Origin: Pseudomonadales bacterium
GTDB lineage: Bacteria > Pseudomonadota > Gammaproteobacteria > Pseudomonadales > JAHRWD01
Reading direction: 5' to 3'
DNA: 44,548 nt
Assembly: GCA_029210125.1 (NCBI GenBank)
Contig: JARGPR010000015.1
Location: 8,323-52,870 of the forward strand
A program made the translations under genes and the position numbers. Shown here piece after piece: positions 8,179 to 17,885 of the stretch; the stretch's first letter is position 1; every line of letters begins with the position of its first letter. The notes below the pieces were generated by a model. It was not told where the DNA came from, did not search any database, and saw only the letters and a program-made list of their open reading frames with translations.

Positions 8179-8469
8179 TCAGGCATCCTTGCGACGATTT
8201 TCTTGCTTGATGGTCTTGAAAAGCGCGTGAAGTTCATCCTTGTTGTGAATGGCGGTGGTTTCACCACGGTCCGCCTGTTCAATGCCTTTTTCTACATGAC
8301 GCTGTAATTTCTCAAGCTTCAGCTGTTCGTATTCTTCGTATTCATGGACCGGCATCATAACGGCGCTGGTACGACCTTTCTTCGATATTGCAACAGCCTC
8401 ACGTTGTACGGTATCCATCAGTAAGCCAAATTTATTCTTTGCTTCAGCCGCGGGTATGGTTTTTAGCAT
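8179..8469 (-). CDS. Phd/YefM family antitoxin
   Basis: This 96-residue protein carries the Phd/YefM N-terminal DNA-binding fold: the IPAAEAKNKFG start, VAISKKGRTSAVMMP, and HEYEEYEQL as the family's YE-rich helix. A charged, probably unstructured C-terminus (residues about 55-96) would wrap the toxin. It neutralises the ParE-like toxin encoded next and is expected to repress its own promoter. A perfect 10-bp palindrome lies 24 bases before its start codon, the usual position of the operator. Confidence 0.9.
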   Translation of the reverse strand: MLKTIPAAEAKNKFGLLMDTVQREAVAISKKGRTSAVMMPVHEYEEYEQLKLEKLQRHVEKGIEQADRGETTAIHNKDELHALFKTIKQENRRKDA

Positions 8470-8492
8470 TGCTGTCTCCTATATCTTAGTAA

Positions 8493-8516
8493 TAGCCATT
8501 ATATCCATAATGGCTA
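8493..8516. promoter_or_regulatory. Probable antitoxin operator palindrome
   Basis: The half-site TAGCCATTAT (8493-8502) is repeated in exact inverted form (8507-8516) around a 4-base centre. It sits immediately upstream of the antitoxin gene, where Phd/YefM proteins bind for autoregulation. The role is inferred from position and symmetry. Confidence 0.75.
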
Positions 8517-8857
8517 AAGTAGACGTAACAGTCAATTTGGCGGGTTTTTTGCAAGATTGAGGGGAGCTGACTAAGGGAAACAATCCCTGGTGTAACTGGC
8601 GGGCACGGTGCACCTTCCATTTTTGTATTTCCGCTAATCCTTTGAGCTTCAGGTTATAGACGGGGGCTTGTTCTAAAGCTTCCTACCAGTACCGCAACCT
8701 GCCTTGGTAGTTCAGCCATGTTCGTTGGGGTGATTTTCTACCTTACGCCCTTGGTTGGTTTTTGGGTATAGATGTCAATCGCATGTTGTTTAGTTGCTAC
8801 TACCACACGTTCACTCTTCAGTGGACCAACATAAGTGGATCAACAAAAAAGCGTCAA
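8517..8857. other. Gene-free stretch with possible decayed coding sequence
   Basis: No intact gene is present. On the minus strand, about 80 codons read with a single interrupting stop (including NLKLKGLAEIQKWKVHRARQ), which looks protein-like, but I cannot assign a family. It may be the wreck of a mobile-element gene between the toxin-antitoxin pair and the end of the guanidine operon. Confidence 0.35.
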
Positions 8858-10666
8858 TTAGCGGCTTGCTAACCAGTTTAGCCAGCTACCATATGTGCTG
8901 ATATCGCGAGCACCTTCGAGCCCTGCCGATTCACAAATAAAACCACTCAGCCAACAACCGTCCTCCAGCTCAACTTTACCAATCCCCAGGGGAGCGGGAA
9001 TACCCGCCACAAAGCTGCCAAAGTTAGCCGCGGGCATGCGCCATACCTCAACCGCTATAGCACAGCCTGTCGATTCATTGCGCACCATAGCCGGACGTTT
9101 GCCATCAGGCAGGGCATATAATTGGTAGTTGGCGGAAGAGTGGCATCGTTTCTGCAACACCGCGTTGCGGTCGAGTAATTGAAAATTGAGTGGCTGCCCT
9201 TCAAGGTGGGCACCGCAGACAACAACATCAACAGTATCCATTGGCGTAGGTACGGCTGCACTCACTTCATCGCGACCTTCAAACTCCGTGGGTAAACCGG
9301 TTGCCGCAAGCGGCAGTGCCACACTGCGATGGAAGCGTTGGGCGTAGCTCAGTAGTTTAATATCCTCAAAGGCCTGGCCAAACAGTGTGACTCCCCAGGT
9401 GATACCGCACTTTAGAAAACCCACTGGGACGGCTGTGGCACTGTAATCCAGCAGGTTCATAAAGTTGGTATAGGTTCCGAGTATTGAGTTATTCACAATC
9501 GGGGACTCTGCAATTTCTGCCCGCGTAAACACGGTGGGTGTAGTCGGCGTAATGACGAAATCGAGATCAGCCGTGGCGCGATCACATATTTTCTTCAGTG
9601 CCGCTAACTTGTATTGTGCTGCAAACGCATCAGCAGCTGTCGCGCCTTCAGCACTACTGACAATCTCTGCGATCACGGGCAACATGGCTGACGATTCGAT
9701 CGACTTGGTTGCCAGCCAGCGCTCGGCAACCCAGGGTCCTTCGTACAATAATTTAGCGGCGTCTAGAAAAGGCTCAAAATTAATCGACACGGCTTCTCCA
9801 CCCAGCGTCTGCAGTTGCGCCACACTCTGAGCAAACAGGGCTTTTGTTTCTTCATTGCCCTGAAAGTCGAGGCTGGCCGGTACACCAAAACGAAAAGCTT
9901 GCTGGGCCGTGGTCCTCAAATAGCGGGCGCGATTAGTGTAGTGATTGGGACGAGCATAGGGGTCATGCTCATCATACTGTCCGGCAATATCGCAAAGGGT
10001 TGCGGCATCTTCGCAATTGAGTGTGAAAATACTCACGCAGTCGAGCGTACGGCAAGCGGGTACAACGCCGCGGGTGCTCAATAAGCCTTTGGTCGGTTTG
10101 TGGCCAATCAAATTATTGATGGCCGCCGGCACACGTCCGGAGCCTGCAGTGTCGGTACCCAGGGCAAAACTCACCTGCCCGAGTGCGGTCGCGGTTGCAG
10201 AACCGGCCGAACTACCACCAGAAATATACGCAGGGTTGAATGCATTTTTGCCCTCGCCAAAAGGACTTCTGGTGCCGACCAGGCCGGTTGCAAACTGATC
10301 GAGATTGGTTTTACCGATCGGCAACGCGCCCGCATCAATCAAGGCCTGTACAACAGGGGCCGAGTTTTCGGGTATGTAGCTAAACGCCGGGCATGCCGCT
10401 GTGGTTGGCACACCCGCCAGATCAATATTGTCTTTAATCGCAAAGGGCACGCCATAGAGCGGTAACTGCTTGCGATCACTGTTTTCAAGGTGTGTGAGGT
10501 AAACCTCGATCTCCGCCTCGCTGAGCCGATAAATCCAGCTGTTATAGTCCGACTGGGCATCGGCCTGGCGCTGAATATCCTGCCACAACTGGCGCGGCGT
10601 TAGATGTTGTTTGTCATAAGCCAACCGCAGTGCAGCAAGGCTTAAATTTCGTAATTGAATTGTCAT
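8858..10666 (-). CDS. atzF: Allophanate hydrolase
   Basis: This 602-residue cytoplasmic amidase hydrolyses allophanate to ammonia and CO2. It has the amidase-signature triad: K78 in FAIKDN, the cis-serine in GGSSAGSA (about residues 150-157) and the nucleophile S176 in TDTAGSGR. Residues 1-460 form the amidase domain, and a C-terminal domain (about 470-602) typical of AtzF follows, so this is the full-length type. It is the last gene of the operon, 3 bases after the carboxylase stop codon. It receives allophanate from the upstream carboxylase and DUF1989 proteins. Confidence 0.95.
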   Translation of the reverse strand: MTIQLRNLSLAALRLAYDKQHLTPRQLWQDIQRQADAQSDYNSWIYRLSEAEIEVYLTHLENSDRKQLPLYGVPFAIKDNIDLAGVPTTAACPAFSYIPENSAPVVQALIDAGALPIGKTNLDQFATGLVGTRSPFGEGKNAFNPAYISGGSSAGSATATALGQVSFALGTDTAGSGRVPAAINNLIGHKPTKGLLSTRGVVPACRTLDCVSIFTLNCEDAATLCDIAGQYDEHDPYARPNHYTNRARYLRTTAQQAFRFGVPASLDFQGNEETKALFAQSVAQLQTLGGEAVSINFEPFLDAAKLLYEGPWVAERWLATKSIESSAMLPVIAEIVSSAEGATAADAFAAQYKLAALKKICDRATADLDFVITPTTPTVFTRAEIAESPIVNNSILGTYTNFMNLLDYSATAVPVGFLKCGITWGVTLFGQAFEDIKLLSYAQRFHRSVALPLAATGLPTEFEGRDEVSAAVPTPMDTVDVVVCGAHLEGQPLNFQLLDRNAVLQKRCHSSANYQLYALPDGKRPAMVRNESTGCAIAVEVWRMPAANFGSFVAGIPAPLGIGKVELEDGCWLSGFICESAGLEGARDISTYGSWLNWLASR

Positions 10667-10669
10667 TTT

Positions 10670-13600
10670 CTACTCCTCTTCCTGCAGCCATAAGAGCGAC
10701 TGCCCAGCGGTTACAGACTGTCCATCTTGCCTGAGAATGTTTTTCACAGAGCCGGAACAGGTCGCGTGTACTTCTATTTCCATCTTCATCGATTCCAAAA
10801 TCATCAGCGTATCGCCGGTTTTAACCTGATCACCTTCGCTGACCAGCACTTTCCAGACACTGCCCGACACCGGGCTATCAACACCACGCACACCCGCCGG
10901 CAGAACTTGCTCTTGTTGTTCGATAGGTGATGGTTCATTCTGCTGAAAGGTCAGCAGGCCTTTTTGCTTCCACTGAGCTAACTCTTCGGCATAGGCGCAC
11001 TCACGACGAGACTGAAACTCACCGATTGCATCCGATTGATCCTTCATAAGCTGGTGATAATCCGCCAGGCTAAACTCGGTCTGTTCGATTTTTATCGGGT
11101 ATTGCCCAATAGGAAAATCACGGCGAATGGTTTTGAGTTCATCTTCACTGACGGGATAAAAACGGATCTGATCAAAAAACCGTAGCAACCAGGGATTTTC
11201 AAAAACCGCTGTCTGGTGGTAACGATTCCACATCTGCAGGGTCCGACCGACAAACTGATAACCGCCTGGCCCTTCCATGCCGTATATACACATATAAGCG
11301 CCGCCAATACCCACCGAGTTTTCTGCCGTCCAGGTACGAGCGGGATTGTATTTAGTGGTCACCAGACGATGACGGGGATCAAGTGGCGTAGCCACCGGCG
11401 CACCCAGGTACACATCCCCAAGCCCCATCACCAGGTAGGAGGCATCGAAGACAATCTGTTTAACAGCATCGATATCCTCAAGGCCATTGATACGGCGAAT
11501 AAACTCAAGATTGCTCGGACACCAGGGCGAATCGTCACGAACAGTCTGGACATACTTTTCAATCGCCTGCTGACAAACTTGGTCATTCCAGCTTAGCGGC
11601 AGATGAACAATGCGAGATGGTACTTTAAGGTCATCGCGGTGCGACAAGGTCTCAATCGCTCTAGCCACAAAGTCCAGCAGTATTTGCAGTGCCAGTTGCT
11701 GAGAGTCGTAATGAATTTGCAAAGAACGAATACCCGGTGTCAGTTCGCGAACCCCCGTCATGGTGTTTTCCTGCATCCATAACATCAAGGCATGCACCTT
11801 AAAGCGTCTTTCAATATCAAGTTCCTGTGGCCCTAATTCGACCAGTAGAAAATGATCCCCAGCGAGACGACAAATAACATCATCGTCACCGACCCGTCCG
11901 CTATAGATGATAGGTGAGGGTCGTTGTGGGCCGGTTACCGTTTCGTTTGTTTCAACAGCAAGTGCCTTGATCGATTCTGTCTGCGCTTTCTCCAGAGTGA
12001 CGGCTTGCTCATGGCTTACCGGTACAAAGCGGAGTTTGGCACCGGCCTTTAACTGACCGAGTTTCCAGAGATCCGCCTGAATCACCGTGGCTGGGCAAAC
12101 AAAACCTCCCAGTGATGGGCCATCTGGCCCGAGAATCACCGGCATGTCGCCTGTAAAATCGACGGTGCCAAAGGCATAGGCGTTATCGTGAATATTGGAA
12201 GGGTGTAGCCCGGCTTCACCACCTGTTTCGCGCGCCCACTCTGGCTTGGGGCCAATCAAACGAACACCCGTACGACTCGAGTTGTAGTGAACTTCCCACT
12301 CGGCATCAAAAAATGTATCGATATCGCGATCGCTGAAAAAATCCGGAGCGCCATGCGGCCCGTAGATAACCCGCAATGTCCAGCTATCATCAATCGATGG
12401 CGGCACACTTAAGGTTTGCGGTGGAGATGGTTTGCTTGTGGTTGCGTCAAGCTGCAGTACATCACCCACTCTGAGCGCACGCCCGGTATGACCGCCAAAC
12501 TGACCTAATGTAAACGTCGAACACGAGCCCAAATAAGCTGGACACTGAAAACCGCCGGCAACGGCTAAATACGCGCGGGCACCACCCCCCAATAATTTAC
12601 CTAGTTTTAGAACCTGGCCAGCCTGGACCTCGACTAGCTGATTAAAGTTGATTTCTACCTCATCAAGGTTCGCTTCAATTAAGGCGCCGCAGAGTGCAAT
12701 GGTTGTCGCTTGATGAAAACGCAGCGTTGGCCCGGTCATCGTGATTTCCAGCCCCACTGCTGCTGGATCGTTACCAAGCAACTGATTGGCCAGCCGAAAA
12801 GATAGCGAATCCATCGGCCCAGACGGTGGCACACCCACATGCCACAAGCCGGTTCTGCCGGGGTAATCCTGTAAGGTTGTTTGAGTGCCCGCCGCAAGCA
12901 CCTGCACCGTTGAGGCAATAACATCGACATCCACCAGGCTGCGGGTTAGCAATTCACCGCGCTGGCAGCTTTGCCCCGCTAAAATCTGTTGCACATAAGT
13001 GATATTGGTTTGGATACCATAGAGCTGAGTTTGCGATAACGCGTCCTGTATCTGGGTGAGTGCCGAGCGACGATCCGCTGCGAGCACGATGACTTTTGCC
13101 AGCATCGGATCAAATAGAGCGGGTACCTCAATCCCCGATTCGATCCAGTGATCAATACGAAGCCCCGGTGCTTCGGGCCACTCGACCTGAGATAACAAAC
13201 CTGCCGAGGGGCGAAAGTCTTGCATGGGGTCTTCTGCGTAAATCCGAACCTGAATAGCATGGCCCTGCGGCTGCAAGACCGATTTCATCACCGCCAGATC
13301 ATCGATTTCTCCGGCAGCCTGCATCAGCATCCACTCAACTAAATCGACACCCCACACCTCTTCAGTGACGCCGTGTTCGACCTGTAGCCGCGTATTGACC
13401 TCCAAAAAATAAAAGCACTCTTCATCGGCATCAAAAATAAATTCAACCGTACCGGCATTTCGATAATTGACCGATGCCATCAAGCGCTCAGCGGTATCAT
13501 GCAATTGCACACGCAGTGGATCGCTAAGATTGGGCGCTGGTGTTTCTTCAATGACTTTTTGATTGCGGCGCTGGGCCGAGCAATCTCGCTCCCCCAGTGA

Positions 13601-14263
13601 TACGGCAGTTCCCTGGCCGTCACCAAAAATTTGTACTTCGATGTGGCGGGCATTGCCGATAAATTTTTCCAGGAACACATCATCATTGGAAAAATAATTG
13701 GCGCTCAGGCGTTTTACGCTGTCCCAGGCACTGATCAGCGATGTCTCATCAGCACACACCTGCATGCCGATACCGCCGCCGCCGGCACTGCTTTTCAGCA
13801 TTACCGGATAACCCACATCGGAGGCCCAGGCAATGGCGCTGTCGAGATTCTTCAACAAAGGCGAACCCGGCACCAACGGAACGGACGCTGCTTCGGCTGC
13901 TTCACGGGCCTTATGCTTTAATCCAAACAGCAACATTTGCTCAGCACTAGGTCCTATAAATACCAGACCATCCTGCTCACAGCGCTCGACAAACGCGGTG
14001 TTTTCACTCAGGAAACCGTAACCGGGATGAATTGCCTGCGCGCCCATCGACTTGGCTGCGGCAATAATTTTTTCGATATCGAGATAGGTTTCTGCCGCTG
14101 AACCTGCACCCAGGCTGACCGATTCATCTGCATGTTGTACATGTAAAGACTGGGCATCGGCCTCGTTGTAAACCGCAACCGAACCCACTCCCAAACGCTT
14201 GAGCGTGCGAATAATGCGTGTTGCAATCGCGCCTCGGTTGGCAATTAATACTTTGTTAAACAT
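10670..14263 (-). CDS. Biotin-dependent urea/guanidine carboxylase, here probably guanidine carboxylase
   Basis: This 1197-residue protein has the bacterial urea carboxylase layout. The biotin carboxylase domain (1 to about 450) starts KVLIANRGAIATRI and has the ATP-grasp glycine loop SSAGGGGIGM. The carboxyltransferase halves follow (KipA/AHS2-like from about 455, then KipI/AHS1-like). A biotinyl domain carries the biotin-accepting K1160 in ESMKME. It carboxylates its amide-type substrate using ATP and bicarbonate. Proteins in this family with DUF1989 partners and a guanidine-I riboswitch have been shown to prefer guanidine, and both are present here. The specificity-determining carboxyltransferase residue needs an alignment to confirm. 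The 5' neighbours are the DUF1989 genes; atzF follows directly. Confidence 0.93.
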   Translation of the reverse strand: MFNKVLIANRGAIATRIIRTLKRLGVGSVAVYNEADAQSLHVQHADESVSLGAGSAAETYLDIEKIIAAAKSMGAQAIHPGYGFLSENTAFVERCEQDGLVFIGPSAEQMLLFGLKHKAREAAEAASVPLVPGSPLLKNLDSAIAWASDVGYPVMLKSSAGGGGIGMQVCADETSLISAWDSVKRLSANYFSNDDVFLEKFIGNARHIEVQIFGDGQGTAVSLGERDCSAQRRNQKVIEETPAPNLSDPLRVQLHDTAERLMASVNYRNAGTVEFIFDADEECFYFLEVNTRLQVEHGVTEEVWGVDLVEWMLMQAAGEIDDLAVMKSVLQPQGHAIQVRIYAEDPMQDFRPSAGLLSQVEWPEAPGLRIDHWIESGIEVPALFDPMLAKVIVLAADRRSALTQIQDALSQTQLYGIQTNITYVQQILAGQSCQRGELLTRSLVDVDVIASTVQVLAAGTQTTLQDYPGRTGLWHVGVPPSGPMDSLSFRLANQLLGNDPAAVGLEITMTGPTLRFHQATTIALCGALIEANLDEVEINFNQLVEVQAGQVLKLGKLLGGGARAYLAVAGGFQCPAYLGSCSTFTLGQFGGHTGRALRVGDVLQLDATTSKPSPPQTLSVPPSIDDSWTLRVIYGPHGAPDFFSDRDIDTFFDAEWEVHYNSSRTGVRLIGPKPEWARETGGEAGLHPSNIHDNAYAFGTVDFTGDMPVILGPDGPSLGGFVCPATVIQADLWKLGQLKAGAKLRFVPVSHEQAVTLEKAQTESIKALAVETNETVTGPQRPSPIIYSGRVGDDDVICRLAGDHFLLVELGPQELDIERRFKVHALMLWMQENTMTGVRELTPGIRSLQIHYDSQQLALQILLDFVARAIETLSHRDDLKVPSRIVHLPLSWNDQVCQQAIEKYVQTVRDDSPWCPSNLEFIRRINGLEDIDAVKQIVFDASYLVMGLGDVYLGAPVATPLDPRHRLVTTKYNPARTWTAENSVGIGGAYMCIYGMEGPGGYQFVGRTLQMWNRYHQTAVFENPWLLRFFDQIRFYPVSEDELKTIRRDFPIGQYPIKIEQTEFSLADYHQLMKDQSDAIGEFQSRRECAYAEELAQWKQKGLLTFQQNEPSPIEQQEQVLPAGVRGVDSPVSGSVWKVLVSEGDQVKTGDTLMILESMKMEIEVHATCSGSVKNILRQDGQSVTAGQSLLWLQEEE

Positions 14264-14306
14264 AGAAATTCCTCAGCTGTAAACACAGCCTTTTGCAATT
14301 CCGGAA

Positions 14307-14945
14307 TCAGTTCCAGATTAAGATTTCAATCGGAGTAGGGTTGTAGGCATTACAGGGGTTATTGAGCTGCGGGCAATTCGAAATCAGTACAATGACATCC
14401 ATGCGGGCCTGCAATTCGACGTACTTGCCCGCACCACTGATACCATCTTCGAAGCTCAAACCGCCTTCTGGCGTCACCGGCACATTCATAAAGAAATTAA
14501 TATTGTGGGTGATGTCGCGCTTACTCATTCCAAATTCTTCATTTTCAGCAACCGCCAATAACCAGGAATCGCGGCAGGCATGCATGCATTTTTTATCGAG
14601 TGAGTAACGTACGGTATTTGATTCTGTGGCGCAGGCACCGCCCAAGGTATCGTGGCGACCACAGGTATCGGCAACGATCTCCAGCATGTCGTTACCTTCA
14701 TTGCTCACCAGCATCGTCCCGGTTGTGAGATACACATTGCCCTGTTCGCGAATGGTATCGATCGCGCTGTAGCGCTCGGTGGGATCGCTCGCACTGTAAA
14801 ACAGTGTATCAGCGGCTTGATTGCCCTCCAGGTCGAGAATACGAATGGTCTGCCCCGCCTTGAGAATTTTCATATAGTAATCACCCGCACCGACGACTTC
14901 GCGGTAGACGGCATCATTTGCTTGTCGTTGACTCTCTTTAATCAT
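14307..14945 (-). CDS. DUF1989 protein, carboxyguanidine deiminase subunit (UAAP1 type)
   Basis: This 212-residue DUF1989 protein is of the kind annotated urea carboxylase-associated protein 1. Characteristic parts are [26 protein letters not shown], the Cys/His-containing [11 protein letters not shown] and NINFFMNV. Members of this pair form a heteromeric carboxyguanidine deiminase (CgdAB) that converts carboxyguanidine to allophanate and ammonia, bridging the carboxylase and AtzF. The His and Cys residues are expected to bind metal. It lies 11 bases after its paralogue's stop codon and 43 bases before the carboxylase gene. Confidence 0.88.
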   Translation of the reverse strand: MIKESQRQANDAVYREVVGAGDYYMKILKAGQTIRILDLEGNQAADTLFYSASDPTERYSAIDTIREQGNVYLTTGTMLVSNEGNDMLEIVADTCGRHDTLGGACATESNTVRYSLDKKCMHACRDSWLLAVAENEEFGMSKRDITHNINFFMNVPVTPEGGLSFEDGISGAGKYVELQARMDVIVLISNCPQLNNPCNAYNPTPIEILIWN

Positions 14946-14956
14946 TTTCAGACTCC

Positions 14957-15673
14957 TTATCGACCGAGGTTATAGAGTGCGGTATTTTGAAAACCGCGCT
15001 GATTTTCACCGCAAAGATTTTTGCAGTAATCGTCCTCAGTGACCGGAGCCGACGACAGCAACTGATAACTCACTGGTTTTTTGGGATAGTCTTCAGCCGG
15101 ATTAAGCGGATGTGGGCAGGTGTGAAAAACTACGAGGGTATCCATTTCAAACCGTAGTTCGATAAAACTACCGGCCTTCGATGAATCCTGGTATTGCAGG
15201 TTTCCCTGTTTATCCACATAGACATGACTGAATAAGTTAAGGTTGGCGGCCAGATCTTCTTTGCCCAAACCATATTTAGCTACCTCGACCAGAAATGCAT
15301 CGTTTCCGTTTAGTTGCCAATCATTGCGATAATCCTGGTAGTTTTTTTCTCCCCATTTTTTTAGCGTAAGTTTTTTGTTGGTATTTCCGCAGACCGTATC
15401 GTGCCATCCGGCACTGTCTTCGATGATGGAGCAAAAAATACGCCCCATATCTGAATATAAACAATTACCTTTTGTTAATTTAAAGGTGTGCTGGCACTTT
15501 AATGTATCGGGGGCGTTGTAGCGTTCTAGAAGATTGTTAGGGTTGTAAAAAAGCATACCGACATTGGCGCCGCCTTCGTCGTCCGTCAGGCGAAGCGTCA
15601 AACCTTTTTTGACGACCATTGACCAGTGAGCGCCACCGGGAATCGTATCTTGATAATGAACCGTTTTTGTCAT
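14957..15673 (-). CDS. DUF1989 protein, carboxyguanidine deiminase subunit (UAAP2 type)
   Basis: This 238-residue DUF1989 paralogue is of the type annotated urea carboxylase-associated protein 2. The motifs are [42 protein letters not shown] and GWHDTVCGN, all family hallmarks. It is the presumed partner of the adjacent 212-residue protein in carboxyguanidine deiminase. Having both paralogues beside a carboxylase is the arrangement known for guanidine degradation. A 70-residue ORF precedes it at 44 bases. Confidence 0.88.
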   Translation of the reverse strand: MTKTVHYQDTIPGGAHWSMVVKKGLTLRLTDDEGGANVGMLFYNPNNLLERYNAPDTLKCQHTFKLTKGNCLYSDMGRIFCSIIEDSAGWHDTVCGNTNKKLTLKKWGEKNYQDYRNDWQLNGNDAFLVEVAKYGLGKEDLAANLNLFSHVYVDKQGNLQYQDSSKAGSFIELRFEMDTLVVFHTCPHPLNPAEDYPKKPVSYQLLSSAPVTEDDYCKNLCGENQRGFQNTALYNLGR

Positions 15674-15717
15674 TGGGGTTCTCCACTAATATTTTGTGTT
15701 GAAGAAAATTCTGAAAA

Positions 15718-15927
15718 TTACTGGCGCTGTGTTTGGGCTATCCAGCAGTTGTAAGCCCATAGATCGCCAATCGCCTGCTCGCTATCGGGGTCAATCATTT
15801 GATAACCGTCTGGTCCGAACTCCGGTGTCAGTGTTGTCAATCGATCACTACGATTGAACTGTTGTTGCCAAATTTTTCGCCACCAGGGCTGATGCGCCGA
15901 CAACGATTTAAAGCAATACAACTCCAT
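15718..15927 (-). CDS. Small uncharacterised protein in guanidine operon
   Basis: This is a 69-residue ORF (70 if the GTG at 15930 is used) beginning MELYCFKSLSAHQPWW. It has no signal peptide or membrane segment, is rich in Trp (five), Gln and aromatics, and includes FGPDGYQMIDPDSEQAIG. I do not recognise a family. It is tightly packed: the ATG at 15927 lies just after the desaturase stop codon, implying translational coupling, and it precedes the UAAP2 gene. A role as a partner or maturation factor of the desaturase-like protein is only a guess from position. Confidence 0.6.
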   Translation of the reverse strand: MELYCFKSLSAHQPWWRKIWQQQFNRSDRLTTLTPEFGPDGYQMIDPDSEQAIGDLWAYNCWIAQTQRQ

Positions 15928-15929
15928 CA

Positions 15930-16880
15930 CTACACCCCCACCAGAAATGACACACCATCGGCACCCGTTTTTTGATGATTATCGGGGTGATGTATACGCT
16001 TAACGCGGTGCTGCATAAACTGGCGAACCTGTGTTCGCAGTGGCACCTGCTGTGGACAACTCTGATGATAAAGCTGCCGATGGTGTGCGGGTAATCGGTA
16101 CCAGGGTTCGTTGGGTTTTTGATGGTGAGCGTTGTGATAACTAAAATTTAGAACGAGCCAATTCAATCGGGGGAAACGGGTTGAAAGCAGATTGCTATAG
16201 GTATTTTTTTCTTCATAGTCGCGATCAAACATGCTGGCTTTTTGGGGCTGAGTTAATTCATAACGCAGCTCGTAGCTATGCTGAAAGGCATCCATAAATG
16301 CAAGGCACTGCAAAAATAAACAATAGCCAATCAGATAATAAAATGGGGCTATAGGGTTTAGCCGGGCCAAGGCCATAAAGAGTAGCGCGCGAATACTCAA
16401 TACCCCGATTGCCCGCAACCGTGTCTTACCGCCAGCGGTTAAACCCTCACGTATTTCCAACACCTTGCAGAGGAGTTCTACTGCAGGAAAACCACACCAC
16501 ACAGCGATTTTGACTGCACGGTTGAGCGAACCATGCCGTGTCAGAAAAGCACTGTAATCAACCGCGAGAATATCGGCGCGCTCAAAGTGATGACGAAAAT
16601 GTTTCTTTCGCAGATGCTCATAGGGACTCACCGAAGCACCGACCACAAAGGCAACCAAACGACCCAGCAGGGCATTATGACGCGGCTCAGAAAATACTGA
16701 ATTGTGCATAAGGTCATGCAAAAAATAGGCAGACACAACCAGGCTGTGTGCTAGAAGAAAAATTCCGAATAGGGCACTGTCTTGAATCAGCAGAGTTAAT
16801 GACAGCGGGTAAGCTACGAGTAAATAAAGACTAACACTCAGGGTTGGTATAAAACCGTCAGCATATTTTAGCGATGGCAT
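15930..16880 (-). CDS. Fatty acid desaturase-like diiron membrane protein
   Basis: This 316-residue integral membrane protein has the histidine boxes of the fatty-acid desaturase/hydroxylase superfamily: HDLMH at residues 55-59, HLRKKHFRHH at 89-98 and HNAHH at 249-253. An extra His in DAFQH (197-201) also fits. These bind a non-heme diiron centre that activates O2. Hydrophobic stretches near 12-50, 70-85 and 160-195 fit membrane hairpins. Its place in the middle of a guanidine operon, between the ABC ATPase and the DUF1989 genes, is unexpected. It may act on an alkylated or acylated guanidine, or adjust membrane lipids; neither is shown. Confidence 0.85.
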   Translation of the reverse strand: MPSLKYADGFIPTLSVSLYLLVAYPLSLTLLIQDSALFGIFLLAHSLVVSAYFLHDLMHNSVFSEPRHNALLGRLVAFVVGASVSPYEHLRKKHFRHHFERADILAVDYSAFLTRHGSLNRAVKIAVWCGFPAVELLCKVLEIREGLTAGGKTRLRAIGVLSIRALLFMALARLNPIAPFYYLIGYCLFLQCLAFMDAFQHSYELRYELTQPQKASMFDRDYEEKNTYSNLLSTRFPRLNWLVLNFSYHNAHHQKPNEPWYRLPAHHRQLYHQSCPQQVPLRTQVRQFMQHRVKRIHHPDNHQKTGADGVSFLVGV

Positions 16881-16961
16881 AACTGTTCACCGCGGGCCGT
16901 CCCGATTGTTTCATACCTTGCGGGCCGTCCCGAAAGGTGGTTTTAAAATCGTATCCGCAGA

Positions 16962-17870
16962 TCACTCTACAGGTTCCACATCGTCGCCCACTTTGGCCAT
17001 CCGCACCATATGCATCGGCAAGCTTTCATCCTCCTCTGATGGTGGGTGAATCAACTCTTCCAGACGTTGTTTGGTCGCGAGAAACTCCGCCGATATAAAT
17101 TGCTCCACAGTTCGTGGCCGTGGCACCGATACCTCGATCAATTCATTGACTTCGCCAGGGTGAGCTTTTAATACCAAAATACGATCTGCAAGGTAAATAG
17201 CCTCGTCGAGATCATGGGTGATAAAGAGTATTGTGATATCGATGTTGCGCCAAATCTCCAGAAGATTGGCCTGCATCTTTCCGCGAGTCTGCGCATCAAG
17301 CGCACCAAAAGGCTCATCCATCAATAAAATTCTTGGCTTATTAGCCAACGCTCTGGCAATGGCAACCCGCTGCTTCATACCGCCAGAAAGCTGATGAGGG
17401 TATGAGTCTGCGAACTGACTCAGCCCTACTAATTCGATCCATTCCATCGCCTCACCCTCAGCGGTCGCCCTGGAATGCCCGTGCATTTCTAAACCGAACA
17501 TGACATTCTTTTTTACCGTCAGCCAGGGGAATAAGGTATAACCCTGAAACACCATGCCGCGATCTGGGCCGGGTTCAAAAACCGGTTTGCCATCGAGTAG
17601 CACTTCGCCACTTGAGGGAGACTCAAGTCCTGCCAAGGTTCGTATCAGTGTTGATTTGCCACATCCTGACGGCCCAATCACACAGACGAACTCGCGACGG
17701 TGGGTTTTAAAATTAATATCTTTGAGGGCAGTTACTTGTCCCTGTGACGTATCAAATTTTTTGTTGAGGTCTTTGACTTCGAGAATAATTTCTCGCTGTT
17801 TTAAACGGTCAAAGCGCTCACGAACAGGGTCCGCCTGATCAAGATAACTCGGTAATTCCATTGAATTCAT
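16962..17870 (-). CDS. ABC transporter ATP-binding protein, NitT/TauT type
   Basis: This 302-residue ATPase has Walker [10 protein letters not shown] (66-74), the signature LSGGMKQR (161-168), Walker B ILLMDEP (181-187) and the D-loop GALD. It belongs to the SsuB/TauB/NrtD group that powers import of nitrate, sulfonates and similar small molecules. The N-terminal 30 residues and the C-terminal tail past about 250 extend beyond the minimal domain. It lies 15 bases after the permease stop codon. With the binding protein and the riboswitch it probably imports guanidine or a guanidino compound. Confidence 0.93.
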   Translation of the reverse strand: MNSMELPSYLDQADPVRERFDRLKQREIILEVKDLNKKFDTSQGQVTALKDINFKTHRREFVCVIGPSGCGKSTLIRTLAGLESPSSGEVLLDGKPVFEPGPDRGMVFQGYTLFPWLTVKKNVMFGLEMHGHSRATAEGEAMEWIELVGLSQFADSYPHQLSGGMKQRVAIARALANKPRILLMDEPFGALDAQTRGKMQANLLEIWRNIDITILFITHDLDEAIYLADRILVLKAHPGEVNELIEVSVPRPRTVEQFISAEFLATKQRLEELIHPPSEEDESLPMHMVRMAKVGDDVEPVE

Positions 17871-17885
17871 GACATTGCCTTTCGC

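Noticed and set aside
10670..15673. Urea carboxylase pathway for urea use
   Set aside because: The guanidine-I riboswitch and DUF1989 pair favour guanidine as the physiological substrate; urea may be a side activity.
15930..16880. Fatty acid desaturase as an unrelated gene of lipid metabolism
   Set aside because: Its tight packing on the same strand inside the guanidine operon argues that it is co-expressed; the function was left open rather than named as lipid desaturation.
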